Positions 1 through 9,369 of a DNA stretch of 64,000 nucleotides are shown here, piece by piece. The translations under genes were made by a program, and so were the position numbers. The stretch's first letter is position 1, and every line of letters begins with the position of its first letter. The stretch is from the NCBI GenBank assembly GCA_013076295.1, contig RQOL01000531.1:2356001-2420000 (forward strand), given 5' to 3'. Origin of the DNA: Sanderia malayensis. Its lineage: Eukaryota; Cnidaria; Scyphozoa; Semaeostomeae; Pelagiidae. The notes beneath the pieces are model-generated. The model saw only the letters and a program-made list of their open reading frames with translations. It ran no database searches and was not told the origin of the DNA.

Positions 1-1350
1 GGGGCTTCCATCGTCCCAGACCCCCAGCTGTTTTAGGCAATGGCCTCCGGCCAAAACACAATTTTTAAAAATTTCTTGCCCGCCCCGGAAAAAATCCCCC
101 CCACCTTTTTGGAGCTGGCGCCGCCATTCAAGTTTCGGGTTTTTGAGACTATACATTCAATGGGTACATATCATAATGTGCAACAGCAATTTTTAAATGA
201 ATACAGTCGATCAGAATATTTAGAACATAAATTCTCTGCAATTTAACAATAATGTAAGTACTTTTATTTAATGCAAATAACACTTAATAATACTTGAGCT
301 CTAACAAAGCAAACCAGGGATCGGTTAAGAATAATTTAAAATTAATTAGCTTTAAAAATACAATTTTGATTTATTTTGAAAAAATTGAGGCTCAACAGAT
401 GAGTGTATTCTACTTCGTCCTCCACTATCCATGTACTATTGTTTTCTGCTATCAAATCAATGAGCCCTTATCGTAATCTATGATTGATTTATCATCAATG
501 TTTGTCTTCTCCTGCCCATGTTTCTGCTTCATTATTCATTATGAAACACGTTCTTTGTTCATAGCAAACACCACGTTGCTTAAATTTCCTGTATACAGCC
601 AACGCTTTTCACAGTGGAGATCAAGGTCCAATTTTCGGGGGTGTTTCAATGACAAGGACATCAGATTAATTAAAGAAAGTGTACTTTCTATTGGACAATT
701 ATACCACATACTATGTCAGGCAGACAGTACGCCATCATATGGCCCTTGGCAATCTGCATGCTATGCACTACCCAGCTTGCAAGCATAGTGCAGTTGATCA
801 AGCCTTATACAGACCTGGCCTACTTCTTGTGAGTTGCTCAGTCTTTGCGAGAAAAGACTTGCACCAGACTTTGCACCAGCACCTCAACTGATCATTTTGG
901 TTCTTTCTAAAAATTCAATATTTCATTGAATTCCTCTAATATCCAATTTTTCATTACTTTTGACACTAGAAATAGATAATTTTAAACCCACTTTTACTCG
1001 GTGCTTTCAAAAATAATTAAGCATAGTTGTAATTGCAGGTCCACACCCATTTGTGTGTATGTGTGTTGCATGTATGAATATCAGTTAGGTATCAGTTCAC
1101 TATTTGCAGTGTAGTATGCAGTACTTGAGAGGTCTACAATAGCGTCGAAATCTTGAGCATAAGAGAAATCAGAAAAATATAGCATGTAGTCAACAAAGAT
1201 ACTGGCTTTTGCTTATGATTAACAAATGTTTTGACCAAAGGAGAAAAGAAAAACAAAAAATGTTGAAATATCAAAACTGTAATGTAGTCAATGAAAGGTA
1301 AAGAGTTCGCCATATTCAAGATCTTATCAGTTTTCACAAGAATTTATTAT
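1..1350. other. Unassigned non-coding stretch
   Basis: No gene could be supported here. The longest open frames are about 100 codons and match no family I know. None is flanked by convincing splice sites. The sequence is AT-rich, with a short C-rich segment at its start. It ends where the retroelement's A1 repeat begins. Confidence 0.5.
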
Positions 1351-1758
1351 ATGTTAGTTAATACATGAAATTTATTAACTTTAGTTAATTAGGCACGGAT
1401 TTTTCATATTGCGTGACTGTTTTTTAATGCTAATCAACAACCAAAATTAACAGGGCCACACCAAGGGTGCGTTGATTACTTGACACAGGCAAGGTATTTT
1501 AATCTGGCACCAATCGTAAAATATCACGCATAGCGATGCTGCCTGTATCTAATCTCAGCTTGATGAAAGTGACAAGCACAATAAACCAATCAGAGCTCCC
1601 AACACAGCAGGCTAACCAGCGACAAGCCAATCAAATTAAGCGAATCACCACGCAAAATACCCCCTTTATAAGACAATGCAAAGCCCTCAAAGGGCAACAA
1701 TTTACAAACAAAGCAACATATACATAGTTGCCAAGCAAATCAAGGAAACAAAAATTTA
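1351..1758 (+). repeat. Split direct repeat A1
   Basis: This 408-base left terminus of the retroelement begins ATGTTAGTTAATACATG. It matches 4698-5105 with no mismatch that I found. It contains a TTTATAAG motif near 1670 that could serve as a core promoter for the downstream frames, which start at 1781; that role is inferred. Confidence 0.9.
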
Positions 1759-1780
1759 ATTTGAACGAAAGCTAGGTGAG

Positions 1781-2512
1781 ATGGCTAAAAGCAAGTCAAT
1801 TAAACAAGGCATACGGAGAAGTACGCGACCTTCTACAGCGGCGACTACTGCTAGTTCATGGCCCAGTGTTGCAACCGAAGCCAACACGGCAATAGAAGGC
1901 TCTCTGGCTACCATCGTCCGCGAACTGATGACCGCCAACAAGCCTCCACAGACGGATAGACCAGCCAATACGCCGCAGCCAGTTTCACTCGAAACGTTGC
2001 ATCTTCCAAGCAGTTCAGCCCCACCGATGATGCCGGCCACGTACACCATCAATGCCTTCTCGCCGGAGGTTTCCAACAGCCTCGTCAGACAAATCCAGAG
2101 CGGTGAGTTTTTTGAATTATCAAAAATTAGTCACTCAGAACCTCCAGAAATTATCTCCCCCGGCACCACAAGTTTTCCATTTGAATGGGGGATGATAACG
2201 ACTTGAAGATTGTTAAGCACGATGTACTGGGGAAGGATCGACCAACAATTCTGGTTGATGACGTTTACAGCCGGCCCACAAGATCAAGAGGATTGTATTT
2301 TTAACAAAGAACCCTTTAACAGTAAATCCCTTGCGGCAAAAAGGGACGACGTATGCCGCAGGTTTAATATCGAACGCTTTTGTAAAGAGGCTACCTGCCG
2401 ATTTAAACATGTATGCAACAGACCGGGCTGTGGGGGAAAGCATGCTGGAAACAGATGCACCCTCGTCATCAACCCCGGCTCTGGAAAACATTACTACTTC
2501 GTTATCTCGTAG
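1781..2512 (+). pseudogene. Gag-like ORF1 remnant of the retroelement
   Basis: An open frame runs from ATG 1781 to 2206 and starts MAKSKSIKQGIRRSTRPS. It is rich in Ser, Thr and Pro and has no recognisable domain. It stops just before a second frame at 2210-2512. The second frame carries a Cys/His-rich segment (CRRFN...C...C.F.H.C..P.CGG.H....C), the typical end of DIRS/Ngaro Gag proteins. The break near 2200 and the absence of the usual long helical Gag core indicate a truncated, frameshifted relic. It lies immediately downstream of A1, as expected for ORF1. Confidence 0.65.
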
Positions 2513-2576
2513 TTTAAAACCGTTGAGTAGAATTGATGTCGTTCATCTAGAACTCGCTTTAGACACCCATCCTGAT

Positions 2577-2628
2577 TGTTTTTTTTTTGTTTTTTTTTTT
2601 TTTTTTTGTTTTTTTGTTTTTTTGTTTT
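2577..2628 (+). repeat. Poly-T tract interrupted by single G
   Basis: This run of T blocks separated by single Gs sits between the Gag-like and RT remnants. It interrupts any continuous frame. It could be replication slippage or the antisense tail of a small retroposed insert. No insert boundary or target duplication is visible. Confidence 0.8.
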
Positions 2629-2646
2629 TCGCTTCTGACCTGTGTA

Positions 2647-3560
2647 CCGGACTACGGGAGGGTGTTTCAATTAGCGACCACAGCCCTAGAATACCCAGGC
2701 GTTCTCCGAATCCACCCACTGCTTCACTTCACCCGGACAAAATTACCGAAAATCTTAACAAAGAGGTCTCCTTAGAGCGCCCAGTGGGCCCCTTTTTCAG
2801 AGCCGCCGTTTCCAAACCTGCAAGTTTCCCCCCTGGGGGTAGTTCCGGCAAACTGTTCCGAAAAATTCCGCACAATTTTTCATTTGTCTTATCCGAATTC
2901 GATCAATTCTTTCCTTGACAAGGACTCGCATTCTTTAAAATATGTAATAATCGATGAAGCAATTGCAGAGCCTCAACGTCTCGGGCTTGGTTCATTTATG
3001 GCCAAAACAGACATCGAATCTGCCTTTCGTCTAATTCAAGTCCATCCAAACGACTGGGAATTATTGGGTATGAACTGGAACGGGGGTTTCTATTTCGAAA
3101 AATTCTTGCTTATTGGCCCACGCGGCGGTCCTTTTCTCTTCAATCAATATGCTACCGCGATTCACTGGATACTGGAACATAAGTGTGTAATTTCCTACGT
3201 GACACACTTCCTAGACGATTTCTTGATTATCGAACCTAAAAATCCTGATTCCCCGTTTGACAAAATTTGTAAGGTCAGCCTTCAAGAAACAGGCATTTCC
3301 ATCGCGTGGCTAGAGTTGTATGCTATTGTTATGGCCTGCCTTATTTGTGCACCACGCTGGTTTACGAAAAGGATTTATTTTAATGCAATAACGAGTCTGT
3401 TGTTTATATCATTACCTCAAAACGTCCCCCTTCCCCAAAGTGATGGCTCTGGTCCATCACCTAACGCTTCTCACTATGCAATATAATTTCTATTTTTTGC
3501 TAAACACATCCCGGGAGCAAACAACGAAATAGCTGATTCTCTCTCACGTTTCCAGGTCGA
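2647..3560 (+). pseudogene. Reverse transcriptase / RNase H remnant
   Basis: The RT core lies in the frame from about 2884 to 3270. Visible landmarks are KTDIESAFRLIQVHP (RT block A), the block around GPRGGPFLFNQ, and FLDDFL as the catalytic Asp pair. Upstream, 2760-2900 carries a PxGPF...PLG segment typical of DIRS RT N-termini, split over two frames. After about 3300 the sequence jumps from the RT thumb to an RNase H-like WLELYAIV block. It ends, after a stop at 3484-3486, with GANNEIADSLSRF near 3510-3555. Compared with complete elements, the RT/RNase H junction is deleted and at least two frames are broken, so no active polymerase is expected. Confidence 0.8.
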
Positions 3561-3689
3561 TTGTTTCCGACCATTGGCGCCATGGGCCGACCCCCTGCCT
3601 CAACAACTCCCGGAGGAAATTTCGCACCTTTGCCGCCTTTGTTACACCATTTTCAAGTTTTTCACTCGCCCAAAATACACAAGACTCAC

Positions 3690-3890
3690 ACCGCACGGGG
3701 GTCAAGCAGTTCCTTACTTTTGCTAAGCGTTCAAAGCTCATGGATTTTAGGGTATTTTGTCCGCCGACGGAATTACTCTATGTTATTTTGCTACTCACAT
3801 GGCCCCGACTGTCTCACATGACACAATAACAATGTTTCTGGCCGCAGTGAGAGACTTTCATTTACAACACGTTTTTACTTGCAACTTGCA
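3690..3890 (+). pseudogene. Tyrosine recombinase N-terminal fragment
   Basis: Spread over two frames are TFAKRSKLMDFRVFCPP and then CYFATHMAPTVSHDTITMFLAAVRDFHLQH. Together they resemble the SAM-like DNA-binding N-terminus of DIRS/Ngaro tyrosine recombinases. The catalytic R-H-R-Y half is missing. From about 3890 to 4085 the reading frame continues without recombinase motifs until B1. The enzyme would be inactive, and the element would need recombinase supplied in trans. Confidence 0.65.
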
Positions 3891-4178
3891 AGATTTCTGT
3901 CGACAATATATATTCTTTGATCACTTTCACATTTCCGGGCTGCTTCAGCTGGACACTGCACGTGATCTCGATAACCAAATGATATGGGCCATAATTTGCT
4001 CCGCACAATTGGATACAATTGCACATCTAATTTCACGCATTTCTCTATACTCGTTTTTATGGGCAATCGCTGGACGCAATTTGTGGGCAAAAGTGCAAAC
4101 ACTTCATATCACAAAAACTCGGAATAGCACATCAATAACCTATACTGATACAAATCAGTAAAGTATTAGGCTCAACGA

Positions 4179-4284
4179 GGCCTCGCGTACCTCGTTATGG
4201 TTTCGAATCGGGGCCTCGCGTACCCCGTACAAATTAATGGCAAGGCCTCGCGTACCTTATAAAAAGCCAGGGGCCTCGCGTACC
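4179..4284 (+). repeat. GGCCTCGCGTACC motif x4 inside B1 (and 5319-5424 in B2)
   Basis: The 13-base motif occurs at 4179, 4212, 4244 and 4272, spaced 28-33 bases apart with different linkers. It is far more GC-rich than its surroundings. The same four copies sit 1140 bases downstream in B2. Confidence 0.9.
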
Positions 4285-4311
4285 CCATCGCAAAATATGT
4301 CAAAACAAAAC

Positions 4312-4432
4312 GGACAGCGTCCGTAAATTCCGAGTCAGGGACAGCGTCCCTAAATTCCGAGTCAGGGACAGCGTCCCTAAATTCCAAGTCAGGGACAGCG
4401 TCCCTAAATTCCGAGTCAGGGACAGCGTCCCT
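4312..4432 (+). repeat. 27-base hairpin tandem repeat x4.5 inside B1 (and 5452-5572 in B2)
   Basis: Four full 27-base units and a partial fifth run head to tail. Each carries the inverted repeat AGGGACAGCGTCCCT, which can form a 6-bp stem with a 3-base loop. The unit is a multiple of three, so the minus strand stays open and reads a nine-residue repeat (RDAVPDSEF). No ATG starts that frame, so coding is doubtful. Confidence 0.9.
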
Positions 4433-4697
4433 GCCCCTCCGCTCGCACTTCGTTCCTTGCAAATGCGTTTCCTACACCGCCCACAATATCGTAATTAACT
4501 GTTTTAATTTATGTATAACATCATTGATATATTTACGTATTATTACCTAACAATTATGTTGTAAATTATAATGATGATGAAGATGGCTATGTTGTAAATT
4601 ATGATTATGATGACTATTATGATGATGATTATGATGACTCAAAGCATATCGCAATGGTTTGTTCTTGCGATTCTCTGCGGTAGGAGTGAATAATTAA

Positions 4698-5105
4698 ATG
4701 TTAGTTAATACATGAAATTTATTAACTTTAGTTAATTAGGCACGGATTTTTCATATTGCGTGACTGTTTTTTAATGCTAATCAACAACCAAAATTAACAG
4801 GGCCACACCAAGGGTGCGTTGATTACTTGACACAGGCAAGGTATTTTAATCTGGCACCAATCGTAAAATATCACGCATAGCGATGCTGCCTGTATCTAAT
4901 CTCAGCTTGATGAAAGTGACAAGCACAATAAACCAATCAGAGCTCCCAACACAGCAGGCTAACCAGCGACAAGCCAATCAAATTAAGCGAATCACCACGC
5001 AAAATACCCCCTTTATAAGACAATGCAAAGCCCTCAAAGGGCAACAATTTACAAACAAAGCAACATATACATAGTTGCCAAGCAAATCAAGGAAACAAAA
5101 ATTTA
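4698..5105 (+). repeat. Split direct repeat A2
   Basis: This is the second 408-base copy of A1. It starts at the base after B1 ends. It is followed by the 120-base spacer 5106-5225, which occurs nowhere else in the window. Confidence 0.9.
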
Positions 5106-5225
5106 CCCGCCCACCTCCCTATCCACCGATAGAGGCATATCCAAGGTTCTACGAGCTACCTTTCACGAACCACCTGATTAATTGAAAGTCGCAATGCATC
5201 TGAGACGCCAAACTTTGCAGGAACT

Positions 5226-5837
5226 GGCAAAAGTGCAAACACTTCATATCACAAAAACTCGGAATAGCACATCAATAACCTATACTGATACAAATCAGTA
5301 AAGTATTAGGCTCAACGAGGCCTCGCGTACCTCGTTATGGTTTCGAATCGGGGCCTCGCGTACCCCGTACAAATTAATGGCAAGGCCTCGCGTACCTTAT
5401 AAAAAGCCAGGGGCCTCGCGTACCCCATCGCAAAATATGTCAAAACAAAACGGACAGCGTCCGTAAATTCCGAGTCAGGGACAGCGTCCCTAAATTCCGA
5501 GTCAGGGACAGCGTCCCTAAATTCCAAGTCAGGGACAGCGTCCCTAAATTCCGAGTCAGGGACAGCGTCCCTGCCCCTCCGCTCGCACTTCGTTCCTTGC
5601 AAATGCGTTTCCTACACCGCCCACAATATCGTAATTAACTGTTTTAATTTATGTATAACATCATTGATATATTTACGTATTATTACCTAACAATTATGTT
5701 GTAAATTATAATGATGATGAAGATGGCTATGTTGTAAATTATGATTATGATGACTATTATGATGATGATTATGATGACTCAAAGCATATCGCAATGGTTT
5801 GTTCTTGCGATTCTCTGCGGTAGGAGTGAATAATTAA
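5226..5837 (+). repeat. Split direct repeat B2
   Basis: This is the second 612-base copy of B1 and forms the right end of the element. The sequence beyond 5837 (TATTATTATAAG...) is not shared with B1's right flank. I see no target-site duplication, which is usual for tyrosine-recombinase elements. Confidence 0.9.
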
Positions 5838-6733
5838 TATTATTATAAGTATAAAATTATTTCATTTCGTGTAATGGCTCATGAGATGTGTGGACTCAAG
5901 AGACCTGAGTGGGCTGGGAGTTTTGCCACGCAAAACAAAATAAGCATCGCGTTTCGAAACATAATACCAAACATTGATAGAAACAGTTACAAAATAGTGC
6001 TGTCGTAACCCTCAAAACAAAAACACAATGATGCTTGTTTTGCGAGAGTCAATGTTATTTCATAACAATTCACATCCGCCTCCAGTCTAACGCGATGTGC
6101 TACGCAATGTATAGTCGAATCTTGTGCAAACTGCAAAGGTGCTTGCAGCTTGAAAAAGAAGAATAATTTGGGTCACTGCAAGTGGGCGAGAATTGATTCT
6201 TCTTCGCCCTGGGACAACTCAACGGCTTTGTTGAAAACACTGCTTCATTTGCTTCGTAGCGTGGTTAATTATCATTATAAATTAAACCTTTGAGTATGAA
6301 TTAACAGGAGATAATAGCACTATTGTAGCCAAGGAAAACCGATGTTAGGGGTTGAATCAACGCTGTTGTGAATTGTGATATAAAATAAAATACGTCAGCT
6401 CATGTTGGCACTATAGCAAAGTCATATCAAGGCAATACAGGGCAAAACAATCTGGCTTAGCTATTAACAATTGAAGAGAAATCTTAGCTTGCACGCGACT
6501 AAATCTTAGTAAGTATAGGCAATTAATATGTTATTGATAGACGGGTATAGCTATGCTAAGACTGGATTCTTATTCAAATAAAGAGTGAAGGCTTGAAAAC
6601 GAAGCATACCAAAGAAATAGTTGAAGCCTTGTCTGAGCAATTGAGCTTGTAAATAACATCTCCTGGTTGCGTTTACAGGCTTTTGTACATGAACTTGATT
6701 TTAAATGTAAAATAAATTTCTATTTTTAAAGGA
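5838..6733. other. Non-coding stretch right of the retroelement
   Basis: No open frame of note, repeat or RNA gene was recognised. It separates the element from the signal-peptide exon at 6734. Confidence 0.45.
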
Positions 6734-6839
6734 ATGGATCGAACACTATTTCACATACTTGGAGTAATCCTGGCAATAGTGGCTGCTTGTCATTTTGCGC
6801 ACGCAATGGCACCAAATGTGCCAGCAATGTTTGCTGGAG
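6734..6839 (+). CDS. Orphan signal-peptide exon
   Basis: ATG 6734 opens a 35-codon segment, MDRTLFHILGVILAIVAACH..., with a short charged start, a hydrophobic core of about 16 residues and an AHA cleavage site. This is a good secretory signal. It ends at GCTGGAG|GTGAGC, a strong donor in phase 1, which is the phase used by all introns of the protease gene downstream. I found no dedicated partner exon between 6840 and 9300. It may be an alternative first exon for the protease gene (the next phase-1 acceptor is at 9649), the start of another secreted peptide, or a relic of a duplication. Confidence 0.45.
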
Positions 6840-7127
6840 GTGAGCAAGCATTCATTGTTTATTAATCTAGAAAAAATGTGCTTGTTGTATAGTTTGTAGT
6901 AGCGTTCGTGCTTTTTTAAAACTCCTCTAGAATCTTTGGGTATTGAGGAATTGTAACATTTTAGGAAATGTGATATTGAAATAATGCCAGAATAATTTCT
7001 CCTCTGCGCCGAGAGACTAATCAAACGAAAGTTTTCTTCTATGTTTCGTGTTTTATGTGCGAAAGCCACGGGGCCAGAGTAATAATGAATGTCGTGTGCG
7101 ATTATATGATCTGTCCGACTGACTGAA

Positions 7128-7255
7128 TGACTTTCATCTGACTTTCATCTGACTTTTATCTGACTTTTATCTGACTCTTATCTGACTCTGACAATAATCT
7201 CTGATTTCTATTTGACTTTGACTCAACTATTATTTCTGACATCCATCTGACTTTA
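7128..7255 (+). repeat. 11-base TGACTTTCATC tandem repeat, decaying
   Basis: Five clear head-to-tail units run from 7128 to 7182. The third position block drifts from TTTCATC to TTTTATC to TCTTATC. More degenerate CTGAC-containing units follow to about 7255. Confidence 0.8.
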
Positions 7256-8083
7256 GCCATAATAACTAAACATTGTTATATGCTAAAAATATCAGGATTA
7301 CCTGATAGAAATGAATAGAAAAGCTGAGGTAAGAAAGAAGGAAAATTGAGGACGGATATGAGGCATGGTGCTCAGATTTTGAGGAAAATCTGGAATGTTG
7401 TTTGAAAAGGTTCCGTAACAAAGACCAAAGCTTGACACTGGATGACAGAGCTATAAACCTATTTCAACTTTGAGTAATTTCTAATAAAGCAGCATGTAAG
7501 TCAATTTGCAAAGCAGGCCCTCTCACCTGAACTTTTGAGCTTTGACGTATTTCCAAAAGTCATTACTTGAGACGTTTGAGAGCCGATCCCAAATTCTAAA
7601 AGAAAGAACAATATTATCTTAAATCCACTTGCCCTTGTGCTGTTGGGTTTTGCTCCTGAATGTTACAATTTTACTAGGTTGAACATAAACTATGCTACTC
7701 GATACCCATAAAGGAGAGGAGAGTTATGCATTTGACATGATGAGCAGAAAAAGTCTCAAACTTCAAATTTTTTTTTTTCAGCAATAATTTTTTCATTAAG
7801 CATAAATGCGCCTCAGGGCTTTTTCTGAAACAATTCTCCAGCCCCTAAAGATATTTGCTTAGCGGCATTTCTGTGAGAAATACTTGAAAATTGTACAACT
7901 TCAAAGAGAATCGATGGAAGTCGTAGAATTACGACGCGTGGCACGCTGACCAATACGCACAGCACAGCATAGAGAAATTTCTCGGTGCTTGGTTGCGAAA
8001 GCCTACTGCGAGAAGCGATTCTCACTGCAAGGTCAAAACACGATAATGATTCATTATCATAAATTAGCAATCAAATAATGAAA

Positions 8084-8320
8084 GCATGGTAGACTGCAGA
8101 AAACCCAATTCATCGTTCTGTTCGATTCGATGTCACAACAATCATAATCTAATTTAATTAAGCTATGCCAAATAAAGCAGCGTGGTAGACTGTAGAAAAC
8201 CTAATTCACAGTTCTTGTTCGATGTCACACCTACATAATTTAATTAAGCTTTGCCAAATAAGGCAGCATGGTAGATTGAAGAAAACCTAATTGATTTCTA
8301 TTTGACGTGACATCCAGCGC
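8084..8320 (+). repeat. 86-96-base tandem repeat x3
   Basis: A segment starting GCATGGTAGACTG and continuing through GAAAACC(C/T)AATTCA, a GTTCGATGTCAC block, TAATTTAATTAAGC and TGCCAAATAA recurs at 8084, 8180 and 8266. The last unit diverges after about 40 bases. Confidence 0.75.
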
Positions 8321-9256
8321 CCTGGTGACGTAAGGTTATGCTTTGCTTGCACGAAAAACAGGAAAGGAAACCATACAAGGATATTGACTGATTTCGTGCA
8401 AAATGGCACATAACGAAACCTGATAGAAATTTAAGTCTGCCCGCATGAGGTAATTGTCAGGAGGATAAGACCTATCACGGAAGATTTCTATTAAAAAGGC
8501 CATGTGGCGAGGGTAGCAGGGTAGCAGGCCAGCTAGTATGAAAGCAAAGAGCACATTTCACTTGAGTTCACGGGTACTAATTGAACTGATTAAACAACAC
8601 ACTTATTTAACATGATTCAGATTAATTTGACTCTACATTCTGCACCAATAACTACATGACGCACAAAGAAGCGACGACAGGATGTGTGCGGTGCGGCATA
8701 GGCCCACACATGGTACAACGTAATTGTAAAACATCGTTGCAAAGTAACCATAAAATGGACACTTTTTACACATTTTTAAATATGATCAAGAAGAGAAAAC
8801 ACAGTTTCATCAGCGTATAACTTGACTAATAATAGCGCCCTCTTGGAGAAAAACTGTGCGATGTAAAAAAGTGTCATGTAAAAGAGCTAATTAATAAAAG
8901 AAGATTGTTTCTCAATAGTAGTTATATAAGGTTATCATTAATCGTGAGTTCAAGGCATAATGCCAGATATTACAGCTAACCGTTATGCGAAGAATTTGGA
9001 AGCAAACACGCACATGACGTGTGTAAAGCCAGCTGTTCCTATTTGTCGGGACGTAATAGCGCAACAACGTACCCCTTAACGGCCGTCAGGAATAGCCGCC
9101 AAGGGAAGCGAAAACAATAAAGCATCATCTATGACTAAATTGTTTGGAAATCCCGACAATGAGCTTTCCCTTCCGTTCAACGTAAAACTGGGGGCGAGGT
9201 TGTGTCCTTTTAACTGAGCCTTTGAAAATTTAGAGTTTCGTGCGTCGCGCAACTGC

Positions 9257-9264
9257 TATAAATA
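9257..9264 (+). promoter_or_regulatory. TATA box of the ShKT-protease gene
   Basis: TATAAATA lies about 30 bases upstream of a CACTTACAG segment that could hold the transcription start near 9285-9290. It is about 110 bases upstream of the start codon at 9370. Position and spacing fit a core promoter with a roughly 80-base 5' UTR. Confidence 0.6.
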
Positions 9265-9369
9265 CGGCTGATTTGGCTTTCACTTACAGTCAAATTGTTT
9301 CGAAATACGCCGAACAGAACAGAAAGTATTAAGAGTTAAAACTATATATTTGAAATAACACATTTCATC

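Larger units (their letters stand above)
4086..4697 (+). repeat. Split direct repeat B1
   Basis: This 612-base segment matches 5226-5837 at a constant offset of 1140 with no difference that I found. It abuts A2 directly, with no base between them. It contains two internal tandem arrays, annotated separately, and a tail rich in ATGATG trinucleotides. Confidence 0.9.
1351..5837 (+). mobile_element. Ngaro/DIRS-like tyrosine-recombinase retrotransposon, decayed
   Basis: Seen directly: a 408-base segment at 1351-1758 recurs at 4698-5105, and a 612-base segment at 4086-4697 recurs at 5226-5837. The order is therefore A1, coding region, B1, A2, 120-base spacer, B2. This is the split-direct-repeat layout known for the Ngaro and PAT branches of the DIRS order. 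Between A1 and B1 lie, in order, a zinc-knuckle Gag-like remnant, a reverse transcriptase with an FLDDFL catalytic block, an RNase H tail ending ANNEIADSLSRF, and the N-terminal part of a tyrosine recombinase. That gene order also fits DIRS. Every frame is interrupted or internally deleted, so the copy is non-autonomous. The arms nevertheless look identical. An alternative is a full element followed directly by an internally deleted derivative (A2-spacer-B2) in tandem. Confidence 0.85.
6840..9256. other. Non-coding stretch with tandem repeats
   Basis: No coding exons were recognised. It holds a degenerate 11-base tandem repeat (7128 onward) and an 86-96-base tandem repeat (8084 onward), annotated separately. 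The rest looks unstructured and AT-rich up to the TATA box at 9257. Confidence 0.45.

Noticed and set aside
4172..4462. 96-codon minus-strand gene inside the B repeat
   Set aside because: No ATG, and the frame is open only because the tandem units are multiples of three; kept as a repeat feature.
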